NCBI RefSeq assembly: GCF_907164915.1
Contig: NC_061862.1
Coordinates: 144,158,972-144,222,971 of the forward strand
Length of the DNA: 64,000 bases
From: Impatiens glandulifera
Taxonomy: Eukaryota > Streptophyta > Magnoliopsida > Ericales > Balsaminaceae
Direction of reading: 5' to 3'
The translations under genes were made by a program, and so were the position numbers. How positions within the stretch are numbered: position 1 is the stretch's first letter; every line of letters begins with the position of its first letter. Positions 9,916 through 23,479 of the stretch are shown here, piece by piece. The notes under the pieces are model-generated. The model made no database searches and was not told where the DNA came from. It saw only the letters and a list, made by a program, of their open reading frames with translations.

Positions 9916-11267
9916 TCTACTCATATTGTATGCTTTTGAGATTATCTTTTGAATCCAACTAACATATGCTTTATCATTTAGAAGATAAGTTATTGAATTC
10001 TAATTTGCAATTTCATGGACATAATTCATTCATGTTGAATCAAAATGCAATCAAAGGTGCAACATGCTCTTGCTATTAACCTCGGTTTTAATTCTTGCAA
10101 GTTATAAGCTTATTCGGCCCTTTTTTTTACGCAAAAAGAGGTGGATATATTCAATGATGTCTTGAATTTGATCGAGCCCGTTAGGCAACGTATTCGATTT
10201 GATTGTGTTTTGTGGATTATGTGTGCGGAAAAATAAACTAAGTTCACATCATCTCAGAAAGTGAAATTATAGTTTGAACCAATAGAGAGACACATTATAA
10301 CTTAAGTTCAATTTGTATTTTGCACTTTGGGGATCTTATTGTTTTGGACATTCTTTGGTTTATTTGGAATGTTTGTCTTGCTTGTATTGTAAATTCATAA
10401 TTAAATTTCTATTGAAAGAGCAAAAAGAAATTAAAAGATGTATGAATAGTTTTGGAATACAATTTTACTAATCATTTGATTTACCATTTTTTTTGCTGCT
10501 GTTTGACTAAATAAATATACCATTTTTGTATGATTTATGAAATTATGAGTAAGTGTTAGAGTTATGACTTTGCAAAGTAAGACTAAAATAAAAATATTAA
10601 GCTTTTGATCCCAAAAATTACACAAACTTAGATATAGAGCGGTTATGTTCAAAATATCAAAATATTTGACATTGTTAATAATTGTTTTGATTTTGTAAAT
10701 ATTATTTTATATTATTTGTAACTCTTATATTCTAAATAAAAATGTATTTGTTTTTAAATTGAGGGTTTAATCTGAGTTAAACACTTCAATAAAAACATGT
10801 GTTCATTGATTTATATAAAATTTGTACTCTGGAATCACATATTATTCATTTAGAATTTATTCTTGATTAGAGTTTGTTTATCATAAATTAGTTGTTTTTG
10901 TAATAATATTTTATCATTACGTATTATTGTAATTATTAAATTACTTACTTTATATTTATTAGATTTACAAAAATTATTTAATATTTATAAAATTTAAATT
11001 TTAAATATTAAAGATATTTTAGTTATACTTAAATAATCCTAAAAATCCATTTTCTCAGATTTTAATTTCATAATCAAATTTTTTTCAAATAATCTTATGT
11101 CAAATAAAATTTATAAATATTATTATATATATATTTATTTTTTAAATTAAAAAAATTAACCCGACTTATACCAATTATTTCCCTTAAATTTTATACTATA
11201 TTATTTGAAATTTATTTAAAATCTACATAATTTTGTTTTATCTTTTAATTCTAAGTGATTATTTTTA

Positions 11268-11292
11268 ATATATATATATATATATATATATT
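11268..11292. repeat. (TA)n microsatellite
   Basis: About 12 TA units. Confidence 0.95.
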
Positions 11293-12912
11293 TATAAATG
11301 CATGATTTTATTAATTGAGCTTAACTTGATTCGCCTACTAATACCATCAACATTTTTTTAAAATAAACTCATGTTTATTTAAATAAATAATTTATCAAAG
11401 AAACTCTTAAATATTGAGTGTTATCACTTAATTTATTTATCTTTTAATGAAAAATCATAACTTCAAAGTAATAACATTTATTTAAACTTAAGACGTTTTA
11501 AACAAAAATTAAACCCATAATTTTTAATTTCTTAATAATCATTTTTGGTCACTTAAACTATCTTAGTATTAAAGAATTACACATTAAAAATGTATCAACT
11601 TATGAACATAATATGTAATAGGTAGGTAATATAATGTTGATTAAAATATGATGTGATTATGAATTAGTTGCATTTTAATATTTAAATAAAAGAATGAAAC
11701 ATTTGTAATAAAAAGAAAGAAAAAGGAAATAGTGGTATCCTATGCTTGGTGTGACATATAGAGATTTGACCATTCAAACCATGCATCATACCTCTAATGG
11801 GACCCTCTAGCCATCAATGCGTGATAGATACCATGATTCCAATGTTATCAATTATTTTAAAGCAACTAAATTAATAATATTAATATTAATATTTTTATTT
11901 ATATTCCTGTTTTCTTTTCATTAAAATATTACACACAACATTTACTACTTTTTGAAACAGTATGACCCGATAGGGTAACTTGGTCAAATGAATTTGTTTT
12001 TAAAAAATTAATAATATATTTGTATTTATTTTAAAAATAACAAAAATAATAATTTACATTACATATAAATATATCAACTTCATTTACCAAGTTAGTTTGA
12101 TTAGTTGATTATGCCACCAATTAATAAAATAGTTTTTTTTCAAATCTGGTTTTTGTAAACAATAAATAATAATTCTTTATAAATTTTAAGGTAAATTACT
12201 TTCGCGGTACTCCAATTATTTGGATTACATAACTCTTAAATTAATTTTTTTAAATAAATGACTTCTTAAAGTTTTAGAAAATCTCTTAATTTAAATTTGA
12301 GTAGACAATTTTAATAAAAAATAATTATAATAATGATTAATATGTTCTAATATTATTTTAGATGGAAGATAATTTTTTTATTAGTAGTTTATTAAAAAAA
12401 ATTAGAGAAAGAGAATATGAATAATTTTGTAAATATAAAAACAAAAACTTAATTAAATATTAAAGGAACAAATTCAATTCATTATTTTTTAAAATCAAAA
12501 GAAGAGGAATTAATTATATATATATTGTTAAAACCGTAAATTAAATATAATATAAATGAAATAATTTTTTATAGTTGATACATTTAAATATGTCTTTTAA
12601 TATTATTACTTTTAAATATGTTAATTTTATAAGTATGGAGGATTAAGTATTTTTTTTTTCTTTTATAATATTATAAGTTATAAAAATTATATAAGAGTTG
12701 ATTAAACTAAATAAATATTTATTTTCTAAAAAAATTGAAAGTTAGTTGGGTTGTCTACCACACTAACACTACATGGCCTATTAGTTTGGAATTTGACTTT
12801 TTTTTATTGTTCAAAATAACTATTTATCAATAATTTTACAGTTATACTTTTTATTTATTTTTTTAGAAACACCTAAATTTAGATTGGAACAAGAAAATAT
12901 TACCAAATGTAT

Positions 12913-12915
<3 letters not shown>

Positions 12916-12963
<48 letters not shown>
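12916..12963. repeat. (TA)n microsatellite
   Basis: About 24 uninterrupted TA units. Confidence 0.95.
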
Positions 12964-12967
<4 letters not shown>

Positions 12968-13037
12968 TGATTTATACATTTGTTAATATTTTAATATAAG
13001 TTTTATCAGTTTTAGTTTTACTATTTATAAGTTCTAA

Positions 13038-13661
13038 GACTAGCCGCAGCAGGGGAGCAAATTAGGTGTTATTTGGGTGTCAAAAGAGGAGGGTGGGAGG
13101 CAGCAGGGGGCAAAACTGGGATCAAATTTTGGGTGTCAAAATTTGATACGGGTATCAAATTTTGTTTGGCCAATGAGACGCTGCCATGTGGCAGTTTAAT
13201 ATTTACTTTTGATTTTAATTTTCTTATTTTAAAAATACATTTTAATAATAATTGATCAATAAAAAAAAAAAAAAAATTATATCAATATTTTTTATTTTTC
13301 ACGATCTATAAATAGAGACTTGGTTTGTGTCATTTGGACACCAAAAAATTTCAATGTTTAGAGTTTTAAAAACACTATTTAAAAAATTACCAATGTTTAG
13401 AGTGTTTGTTTTCTTCTTCGTTTTAAATAATATTTGTATGTTTGATTTATCAAGTGATGAATAATATTGTTTGTGGTTAAAAAAAATAAAATTATGTATA
13501 TGTTTAAATGATGTGGAAGTGAGAGAAAGTGAAAAAGTAATTTTGATACCTTGAATAACACGCTGCTGTATGACATGTTAAAAAGTGGGTGTTAAAAGAG
13601 GTGTTAAGCTGACGTGGCAGGGTGTTAAATGAAAAAATTTGACACCCTGCTGTGGGTAGTC
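13038..13661. mobile_element. PIF/Harbinger-type (Tourist-like) MITE with TAA target duplication
   Basis: The left end GACTAGCCGCAGCAGGG and the reverse complement of the right end, GACTACCCACAGCAGGG, match at 15 of 17 bases. Both ends are flanked by TAA (13035-13037 and 13662-13664), the 3-bp TWA duplication typical of PIF/Harbinger insertions. Further in, gggtgtcaaaa-type motifs are repeated in inverted form near both ends (tgacaccctgctg on the right). The 624-bp element carries no transposase, so it would be non-autonomous. Confidence 0.8.
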
Positions 13662-15489
13662 TAAGTATATAATTGTAGGTATCAAAGGAGTGAAGTTGAG
13701 CAAATATCCTCTAAGATATTTTTTTTCCCTCGTCTGATAGGTAAAATAGTAATTATTATTTTTTTAAATATTACTATTTTGCCCATTACTGGGACGAGTC
13801 ATCACAAAAATCTCGATTTTATTTATTTTAAAAAATATATAAAAATATATATTATTTCTATCAAATTATTATATTGTAATCATTAGATTATTTATTTTAT
13901 CAATTAAAATATTTTTACTTTTATTTATAGAATTAAAATTTAAATAAAAAACATAATATATAATAATTTGGCAAATTACAAATCTAATAAACTTACTTTC
14001 TTTTCTAACCAGATTTTTTTTAAGACAAAACTCAAAAAAGAAAACCTTTTAAATAACCCACATCAAATAACGTCCAATAGTCATTTATAAGGGTATTATG
14101 GTCTAAGAAAAATAAATAAAAATGATATATATGTATTTTATATTTATAAGGTTTGAAAAAAAAAAACAATTTAATTGACTAACAATATATGTGCATTTTT
14201 ATATTTTAATTAAAATATAATATTCTCTTTTCTTATGAGCTTGTTTGAACTTAGTTATTTGAGGATTTTTGTTGCAGTTTTTTTGTTAAGAAGACTTTCT
14301 TTGACAAAAATAAAATAAAATAATAATTTGTTTGGATTTTAATTATTTTCATTTTAAAATGTTTTATTATTTAAAATTAATTTTAATAAAAATAAAGTAG
14401 GATCATCATAATATTTTAATTAATTAAATGAATAATTTAATGATTGAAATATTAATAATATAATAAAAATAAATATAAAAACTAATAACTATTAGAATAA
14501 TTAATAAAAAGTTAACCTAACCGGATTGTTTATACCCTAATCCTTATACAATCACTTGTTATTGTTGTGTTTGGAGTAGGAACTTAAACAATTAAGTTCA
14601 ATCTGCTGTTATTTAAAATTATTGAATTAAAAAACACTATGTAATTTAGTAAGGGTGTTCAAATGATATAAAAATTAATAAAATTATGTAACTAATTTCA
14701 CATTTTTCTTGAATCACACAAAATAGGGTTACCAATGAACTTCAATCACACTTTAATTATTGAACTGAACTAATTTTTTACAAAATTTATCAAAATTTAT
14801 TTTTTTAAAGAGTGAAGATAATGTTTATTTATTATTATTTTTTTACTTATTTTGATTCAAACAATTATAATCACATAAATTGAATGTATAATATTTAGAT
14901 AACGAGTTATTCAGTCTTAAAATAAAAATAAAAATATATTTTTAATTATCAAATTATTAAATTTATTATATAAAATAATAAAATATGCATCTATATTTTA
15001 AATAACAATATTTTAATAATTAAACTAAAATAATAAATAATATCCAAAAAATCCCTTTCCTACTTTTATAACCTTCCATTAACCCCCAAATCAATAAAGC
15101 TTTAATATTATATAATTGAATCAAAATAGGCAATGCATATGTTTTCTGAAATAAGCTGGTCAACAAACATCATAAAATAGCTTAATTAGGAAAAAGTGTA
15201 GAATAATTAACTAAGAATAATAAAAAGTTAAGGAAGAACAAGCATGATTTGATCCATCAACTTTGAGATCTTTTTGCACAGGTAAGAAGATCCTCAGCAG
15301 GTAAATTGTTTAATCTCAAAATTCTTTCAAAATTCACGTTACACTTTCGTATCGAATTCATAAGAATATTGTTTAATCTCCAAAAACGAATTCATTAATG
15401 AGTTAACAAATTAATGAATGATATCTTATGAAAATAAGTTAAATTAATTAAATTTGTATATGTGGTTGAGACTTAGTTTTTATTTGAAA

Positions 15490-15491
<2 letters not shown>

Positions 15492-15544
<53 letters not shown>
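15492..15544. repeat. (TA)n microsatellite
   Basis: About 26 TA units, among the longest in the window. Confidence 0.95.
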
Positions 15545-15550
<6 letters not shown>

Positions 15551-15610
15551 ATAAAAATTGGTTTTGGATTAGTTACATTTTAGCTTATTTATAGATGATT
15601 GAGATCACAA

Positions 15611-15633
15611 TATATATATATATATATATATAT
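15611..15633. repeat. (TA)n microsatellite
   Basis: About 11 TA units. Confidence 0.95.
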
Positions 15634-16860
15634 TATGATTATAAATAGTACTTTTGTCTTATTAATTGATGAATAATTTGTTGAAGGAAAAAGTATAAAC
15701 ATTTTTTATATTATTAAATTAAGAAATATATTGTATTCAGAAAGTATGTTCACTACTTTTCTTAATTGTTACGAAATGATTAATAAATTATTTTATATGA
15801 AACATTATTTATTTGATTAGGTAAAATAAATTTTGAGGCATTTATAAGTGAAAAAGTATTCTTATAACAATGATACTATGTTTATTTGGTAACAATTTCA
15901 ATTTGTTTCATTATTTTTTTTTTTAACAATTTTTCATTTTTGAAGAATGATTTTTAATATCTTTAATAATTGGATTTTTTTTTGTTTAAAAATGATGAAT
16001 GTTAATTTTGTTAACAAAGTTATAAAATGGCAAATGAGATAGTTTTTTAGTTCTTTTTTCTAATGTTCATCATGAAATTCAGTGAAAACCTATATTGCTT
16101 CCATGGAATTTTATACATCCAATTTTCATGAACAAATTCATTGCTTTTGTTATCATTTTAAATTTGCAAATCTTCCTTTTTATCCTAGAAAAATAATACA
16201 ATTTTGTGTTTATATGCAATTAGGTTGATCCTAAGGTGTCCATTTTTTTAACCATTCACCTATACTACTATACTTTTTTTTTTTATTTATTTATTGATTT
16301 TAACATTAAAATATTATATATCTCTATATTGTTTTAAAATTTATTAAAATAAATTAAAAAAATTAAAAGTTGTATAAATTCTCAAAAACTCCCCAACTTT
16401 CAAGATGGTCCTAATAATTACTCATTATAAATTTCACTAATATTCTTGTTTATTATAAATACTAATATATTATAAATTGTCTTAAATTAGTAGTCTTAGT
16501 ACTTTTGTCAAGAAATGTCTTATACATTTTAAATAAAAACATCCTCTTTATTTTGAATACAAATATTATTATTGTTATTATTTTTTAAAATATTACTTTT
16601 ACCAAGCCTATTTTTTTACCCTATTTGAATTAACAAAAGTTGGTTTCACTAATATTATTTCAAATATTTTTTTCCCTCACAATTGAATATTGATTGTGGT
16701 GGCTATTTAGAAAATTAATTTGGATTTTGAATATGTTTAGTCAATGTTTGCATACGGCTTATAACCGTCATTCCATTTTACAATAATTATAATTGAGTTA
16801 CATCTTGATTTTATTGCTCGGAGAAAATATAAAACTATGATTTTTTAATTTTAAAATTAT

Positions 16861-16862
<2 letters not shown>

Positions 16863-16892
<30 letters not shown>
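16863..16892. repeat. (TA)n microsatellite
   Basis: About 15 TA units. Confidence 0.95.
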
Positions 16893-16894
<2 letters not shown>

Positions 16895-17528
16895 ATTTTA
16901 TTATACAAATTACAAATATTGATGCAATCGCATAGCCTTACAGATTGAGACTTGTGCATGTAGTATGTCATCCAAACTAGTCAAACTCTGATTTGTAAAC
17001 AAAATAGGTTAATTTATTATTATTATTTAAAGGGTTAACATGAATTTTATAGTGATTAATCATTATTTAATTTAAATTATTTTAAATGAGAATCGAAATC
17101 ACCTTTAATCTCTTAAATATTAATTTTATATCAACTTTTGTGAACTATCTTAATGTATTAAAAAAATATTATTTAAGTATTAAGATTAAAATATTAAAAC
17201 TATGCCATTAATTTGAATGGTTATAATAACATTAAAACTTTCTAACACAAATCACAATTACCAAACAATTAACTAAACTAGTATAGAATATATTGAGAAA
17301 ATATTAAATAAGTCAAATTACTTATTAAAAATTTATCAAATAAATAAATATTACTTACAATTTTTAAATAAAATGGTTGGAATTATATTCAAAATTTACA
17401 TGCAATATTTCAAGATTGATTTTGAATATTCAAACCAATCCAATTACAATTCCACCCTAACCAGACAAATTTTTATTTTTATTTATATATATTTAAAAAA
17501 ATAGTTAGATGTCGTGATTTTGTATAGA

Positions 17529-18352
17529 GTGTGTTTGATACCCGGTATAAGGGATATAACACTATTAGTATAGTATAAACTATACCAATAGTGTTTTAAT
17601 ATGATGTTTTGTTAGAATTTTATTATTAGTATAAATTATACCTCTATATAATTTATACATCATGTTTGTTATAAAATTATAACTAGTGTCCCTAAGTACA
17701 ACACTTCTCACTTTTCTTATATCACTTAATTTTTAATTTCACATTATAATCTTTATTAATATTATATATAACTTATTATTATATAATATATTAAATATAT
17801 TTTATTTAGTTTTAATATTATTATATTTAATTATTTTTAATATATATTTTTAAATAGTTTAATATTTTAATTAAAAAATATTTATTTATTTTTATAATGA
17901 TAATTTTATTAATTATTAATTTATATATTTACTTATATTATAAATAATAATTTTATTTGATTACAATTATTAATAATATTTAAATTAAATAAATATAATT
18001 TATCGTTTATATTATAATTAATTCTTTTATATGTTAATTAAATTTACATTAATTATTAAATAATAGTACAATAATTTATAATAATAAACAATATTATTTA
18101 TAATATAGATAAATATAAAATAATTAAAATAATAATAATAATTAAAATTTTAAATTAATATTTATACAACTTATATTATATACCAAACACAAAATTATAA
18201 ACCATATACAACTTATACCATTTCTTATAATTTATACAAAACATCAATAACCTATACAATTTATACTACCCTATATTATTTATACCTCGTTACAATTTAT
18301 ACCTCTATACAACTTATACCTTATATAATTTATACCACGTACCAAACGCTAC
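17529..18352. mobile_element. Inverted-repeat AT-rich element (MITE-like), family uncertain
   Basis: The left end gtgtttgatacccggtataa resembles the reverse complement of the right end, gcgtttggtacgtggtataa. The interior is rich in ataatttatacc/ggtataaattat motifs in both directions, with several tandem units at 18190-18340. The (G)TGTTTGGTA-type end is common in plant MITEs. I could not find a clean target duplication, so the superfamily is open. Confidence 0.5.
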
Positions 18353-18779
18353 CTTATTATATAATAAAACTATTATTTTAGGAAAATACTATTGTAAATA
18401 AAATGTTATTTGTGGTAATATTTTGATTGATGCAAGTTTAATGATAAAATTATATTAATTTAATGTATTACGAAAAATGAGATTTTTTTTAAGTGAAAAA
18501 AATTCTGTATAATATTTAAAAAATAATAATGAAAATCAAAAAATTAACGAGAACGAAAAAATGTTATACAAAAAGGCGATTAAACGACTCTAATAATAAT
18601 TGTGTTGTGATGACACGTCGATCATATCTGATCATTAATAATTATTAAAAGTAGTTTGATTCTTGTCCAACTAGACAGTATCATGGATACTGACACAATG
18701 ATTCATGTTCGGTAGAAGTCATATTTGACGCATTAATCCTGTTAGAATACGCAAGATCGAATTAAGAATTACATGAACA
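18353..18779. other. AT-rich spacer, nothing recognised
   Basis: No coding or repeat feature supported. Confidence 0.4.
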
Positions 18780-19385
18780 TTTCATATTCAAGTTACAACT
18801 TTTATGTGTGGGAAATAAGGAAACCATTGATCATCTTCTTAGGGGCTGCCTATTTACTTTTTGATTTGGGATAAGTTTTTCAAATCTATGGGTCTTCTTA
18901 GTTTTCCAAGAGATTGAATGGATATTAAAGAAGTCTCTCACCAAGGCTAAGGGTAGAGATTTCACTTCAAACGTTTGAAGTGTTTCTTTGCCAATATTGT
19001 TTATCACATTTAGATGTAGCGGAATGCGAGAGTTTTTTCAAGAGTTTGAAATGATATTCAACATGTTTGGAGGGATATCATTTTGATGATAACTCACTTA
19101 TCTGAATTTGATAGTGAATTCTCACTTGTGAAAGAAATTGATTGATTTGTCAAAATTGGATCATTGCTTATGAGGAAGTCACTCAATTTCAAAATGACAT
19201 ATTTTTTTTAATTGTGGTTGTTGTTTGGATTGTTGTAGTTCGTTCTTAATGGTTGTTGTTTATGTCTTTTAAAATCGAGTTTAGGGTTTGTCTAGCTTGA
19301 TTCAAATAACTCATGTTCGTTTTTTTCCCCTTTTTTAGGCTTTTTTTAATAAAATAATGCTATGTCTTCTCCAAAAAAAAAAAAA
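18780..19385 (+). pseudogene. LINE (L1-type) ORF2 3' fragment with A-tail
   Basis: Plus-strand frames give CVGNKETIDHLLRGCLFT (zf-RVT cysteines, about 18805-18860), then an FFANIVYHIWMWRNARVFS-like stretch (about 18985-19040; compare typical W--RN-R-F), and a terminal VKEIDWFVKIG-type tail. An A-run of 14 follows tgctatgtcttctcc at about 19372-19385. It is 5'-truncated and has frameshifts. It is a different copy from the one at 3930-5010, on the same strand. Confidence 0.7.
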
Positions 19386-20535
19386 ATATTTAAACTTTTT
19401 AAGTTTTATTTAAAATAATTCGGAATTTAATTATTTTGAAATCCGATTATACGTCATCGTCTTTCAAATTAATTGTTTATTTTAATTTCTTGTAACGAGC
19501 CCGTATAAGAATTTTAGAAAATAAACTTATTGTCTTGAGATTTTTTTTAAATTATAAATGAAGTAGTAAAAATTAATATATTTTACTTACAAATTTCATC
19601 TCAGTGATGATCACAACCCAAAATTTTTGAAACGAATCTTAGCTCCCCAACATTTTTGAAACGAATCTTAACTCCCATTGATATTCCAAGGTAAGAGGAC
19701 CAAAGGACACCAATGACGCGAAACCAAAACTTTAGCCAAACTCATTATTCACCTTGACAAAACAAAGTCCAAAATAATATAATAATATAATAGATTTACC
19801 AAGATTAACTCACAAACTGAAGTAGACACCAAATAACCATAGAATATCACGAAGATGCAAACCTATCATATTTTTTAGTAAAATGTATTACAGTCCTCAC
19901 TTTTTTTACATTATTATTGTCTTCGTTTGGTGACATTTTTGTTAGAAGAATGAGTCTGATTCTTTTTCATTATTATTTCATGGAGCAAGATTTGGAGGAA
20001 TGTTGTGAAGCATCCTTAACTTGGATTGGGTGATACCCAATGTGTACTATCTCAGGATTTTGGAAGGATTGAAAATGGTGGTTCTATTTAGAGGCGTGAC
20101 AAAAACAAATGTTTTCAATAAGTTATTTTGTTCTCGTTACCTTGGATTTTCTAGCAAGTAGGCCAATACATCCTCTGTTTCATTTCGGGCAAAAATCTCA
20201 GCAAATTGTTCCATCTCAAGTATTTTCTCAAGAAAGTTGGTTTTTTTGCAAGTTGATAATGTAACAAAAGGAACATAACTGATCCAAAAGAAAGATTAAT
20301 TGAACAAATACATTCAGAAATCACAAGTTTCTTAACCAAAGAAAAGCTCCATAGTTATAAATCGAGCAAGTATCACACTCCAACAACAAACCAATGAATT
20401 CTGCTTTGTAAATTTTTTTCCTATCTCTTTTCCAGAAACCAATGAATTTTTTTTTCACATTTTTATGTGTTCTAAAATAAAATAAAAAGGAAAATTAGAA
20501 ACATCAGTTCATATCATTAGTGCTTTCAACTCAAA
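19386..20535. other. Spacer downstream of cyclin gene, with one possible exon relic
   Basis: Mostly AT-rich. On the minus strand 20141-20250 is open for about 37 codons (EMEQFAEIFARNETEDVL within it) and ends AATCCAAG before gtaacg, like a splice donor. I do not recognise the protein. The cyclin 3' UTR should also lie at the upper end. Confidence 0.35.
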
Positions 20536-22293
20536 TCAGAATTCCAAAACCAATGGCATGTTCAACTTCCTTCTCTTAGCTTTTGGGCTACTGGGAGAAG
20601 AATCTGCAGATGTTGATTCATCGCACTTATAGCTCAGGCATGCAGCATCAAGTACACCAATCGGGCTTTGGGGTATTGATGGGGAAATAGAACTTGGAAC
20701 CTTAGTAGTTGTCCCCACTAAATATGAACCATTGATCAATTCGACACACATAAACAATCTCTCCTGCGAGAAATGAAAAAAATATGATTTAAAAATTCAC
20801 AAAATGTAAATCATTCATGGATTCCTTTAATTGTGTTTTGCTTTTACCTTATCTAAATGCTGAATGAGCAAATGATAGATCGATTCTTCCTTGTCATCAT
20901 CTCTTTCGAATGATTCATCTGCAATAGACAATGCCACAGCTGCTGCAATCTCGGAAGGTCTAAACTCCAAGAAATCAATCCCTACATTTGAATACAAAAG
21001 ATGTTATGAAACAAAATGGAAATCAACCAAACCAAACCATCCGAACCAAACAAATTGTGAAGTACCTTTCAGTAAGCTTGATATGAGATGGATGGATCGA
21101 CAGATGGAAGATTTAGGAGGAGTTCCATCATTGTAGATCTTTCTAAGAAAATAGTCTATGAAGGAGAATGGAGTAATTGCCTGCATTCTCCATTTCAATG
21201 TACTCAAAACTAGTAGCTCCATTCTTTGTATAGTCTTACCCTCAAACAAGAATCGCGATTCACCCACCTGTCAATACAAAATGCAATTCAAAAACGAATC
21301 AAGAAAGAGAACAAGTTGTTTTGTTATCTACATTTTCATGTTGATCATGATTTCCAAAACCAAAATCATCTAGAAAATAATCTACATTATGATCAAGAAA
21401 TAACCTGATCATGATCTAAAAGTTACACTATAATTTGGATTATCCAATTATTTGTATACAAAATGAAGCAACAAAATCCACACTATGGATCGTGATTGTG
21501 ACAAAATACCAGTTTCTAAATAGGCTCAACGAGTGTGATATATAATACCTGTAAGTCTAATGTTAATGGCATCTCAGTCTCCTCCATTTTGGCTGCAATA
21601 GAGAAGCAAGCCACAGCTAACAACTGCATCATCCAAGCTTTACCCTTCTTCAGTAATCAAGCAAATAGATCAAATGAGCTATTTTGATTGGATCAAGTTG
21701 AACAAAATATGATAAACATAGATGGGCAATGTAAAATGTTTTGAAACTTAATCATCTACTTACTGGTAGCTCATAGATTGAAAGGAATCTGTCTAGATAG
21801 TTTATAGACAAATACAAACACAGTGGTCCAAAATTGAAGTAAGCATGAGCCTGTTCAAATCAATAAGAAGAAGAAAAAAGAAAACTCATCAAATCTATGA
21901 ATCTCTCATGTTCTTCAGTAGACTGACTCAATGGAAGAAGAAAAGCCCAATATATGAATTCAGATCCTAAAATAAAACAGGACAAATCACTGGTATAAGG
22001 CAAACCTTTCCAATCCAATCAATGGCATGCATTCTAGCATCAGAATCCAAATCCCCATTTCTCAATCTATCCAAATAATCTCTAGCAGCCAAATGCTCAC
22101 ACTCCCTTTTCAGCATCAAGGTGAAACACTCATCATTCAAAACTGGCAACCCAATCAAGTATTCATCATCATAGTCAAAGATATGGTCTTGATGATTCTT
22201 TTGTTGATTAGTACTATCAAAATCGTCGAAAATGAGATCGTTGTCTTCTTCACAGAGAAGGCTACAAAGAGCAGAATCGAAACCAAGTTCCAT
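20536..22293 (-). CDS. CYCD4-like: D-type cyclin (CYCD2/CYCD4 group), six exons, complete
   Basis: Exons on the minus strand: 22293-22006, 21850-21764, 21647-21549, 21267-21066, 20981-20848, 20763-20536. All junctions have GT/AG ends and join in frame to give 345 residues. Residues 12-16 are LLCEE, the LxCxE retinoblastoma-binding motif. The cyclin box (about 60-200) holds [36 protein letters not shown] and the second fold begins with [19 protein letters not shown], then [10 protein letters not shown] and [15 protein letters not shown]. The tail has SP-rich CLSYKCDES and KRRKLN. The box partners with CDKA to drive G1/S entry in the nucleus (family knowledge). Length and tail fit CYCD2/CYCD4 rather than CYCD3. 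The acceptor of exon 3 (gaag|AAGGGT) has an alternative three bases on. Confidence 0.95.
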
Positions 22294-22740
22294 CGCAATA
22301 GCACAGTGCTTACTGAAACTAAGTAATATGGATGATAAAAAGAAACAGAAACTAGGGATTTATAGTTTAGATTTTGGGTATTTTTTTTAACCGATAGATG
22401 AAGAAGATGTAGATTATTATTGATAGAAAATAGAGAAAACCCTAAACAGTATGAGATATTAAGAATCAGTAGCAGATTAAGCAGCCATATCACTCTCTCT
22501 CTCCCCCCACCTCTACCCTTTTCCTCAGAGTAGATGAAAAGACTGAACTCTGAAGGAGAAGCTTATGCAGATGAGGATTTGTGCATCCCCTTCGTTGATC
22601 TTTAGGGTAAATGGGGGGAGAGAGAAAGAGAGAGAATGAAATTGAAGGCTTGAAGATGCAAAAGATTGAAGAGAGACAGGGAGAGAGATTTTCTTGACTC
22701 TTTTAGACCTTGTGTAGTATTATGTAGCCCTTTCTCTTTC
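22294..22740 (-). promoter_or_regulatory. Cyclin D 5' leader and proximal promoter region
   Basis: On the minus strand this region is CT/GA-rich, with tctctctc-type tracts (22490-22510 and 22620-22690). Such pyrimidine-rich leaders are common in plant cyclin genes. I could not fix the transcription start; a weak tataaat (about 22360) is close to the ATG and unlikely to be the core box. Confidence 0.35.
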
Positions 22741-22869
22741 TTTGATTAAGTTAATAATTATTTAAGGCATTATTACATTACCCAATTTTTTTTATTTATT
22801 TTTTATAGTTAAGAAATTAATAAAACATGTCATTGATAAATTAATGTACAGGATAATTAGAATATATGT

Positions 22870-22942
22870 AAAAAAAATTAATCAAACAAGATTTTGTTTT
22901 AATAATTTTAAATGTTATAAATTATTATTTACGTGATATTCA

Positions 22943-22983
<41 letters not shown>

Positions 22984-23165
22984 AATATCACTAATTTAAT
23001 AATCAAATTTCAGTAAAAAAATTAAGAATTTTGATTACTAATTCTCTGAAATTGAGTAGTTAAATTAGTGATATATATCTTTTATTTATTTATAAATGTC
23101 ACATAGATAATAAGTCAACTACGTTCAAAACGGTTAAGACAAAACCTCGTTTTGTATAACTTTAA
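22870..23165. mobile_element. Palindromic foldback MITE, copy 1
   Basis: The left half (acaagattttgttttaataa ... tcactaatttaataatcaaatttcag) is roughly the reverse complement of the right half (ctgaaattgagtagttaaattagtg ... acaaaacctcgttttgt). A related copy lies at 23480-23770. A TAAA-type microsatellite has expanded within its left arm. No coding sequence. Confidence 0.6.
22946..22981. repeat. (AAAT)n microsatellite
   Basis: About nine units, lying inside the left arm of foldback MITE copy 1. Confidence 0.9.
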
Positions 23166-23479
23166 CAACAAGGAGCCCCACTTGTCTAAATAAATTGATT
23201 GAGTTGATTTATGGGGTATGTGTTTAACCCGCAAGGATTAGTCGCACTTTGAAAGAAAAGTATAACACAACCTTTAAAAAAAAACAACCAGGAGTCCCAA
23301 TTGATAAGGTTTTGAAAAAGAGTATGAAATCTCAATTGTCCCACTAAGAGCCTGTTTTTGACAATTTGACCAAATTTGATTGATTGAATAAAATAGCTCA
23401 AATGGTTAATTTGAGCCTTTCATTGAAGGTAATTGAGATTTTGGATCTCTTTTTTCAAACCTCTAGAGTTCTTTTACAA

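Larger units (their letters stand above)
7060..13037. other. AT-rich intergenic region without genes
   Basis: About 6 kb of A/T-runs and microsatellites. No coding sequence is supported; the few short open frames are chance products of AT-rich DNA. It includes one copy of a dispersed repeat (7480-7680), described separately, and (TA)n and (AAT)n tracts. Confidence 0.6.
13665..17528. other. AT-rich intergenic region without genes
   Basis: Contains three (TA)n tracts (15492-15544, 15611-15633, 16863-16892) and no supportable gene. Nothing recognised beyond simple repeats. Confidence 0.55.

Noticed and set aside
8600..12900. Short open frames in the AT-rich intergenic region
   Set aside because: Composition matches the background, and there are no homologous motifs, splice pattern or promoter context.
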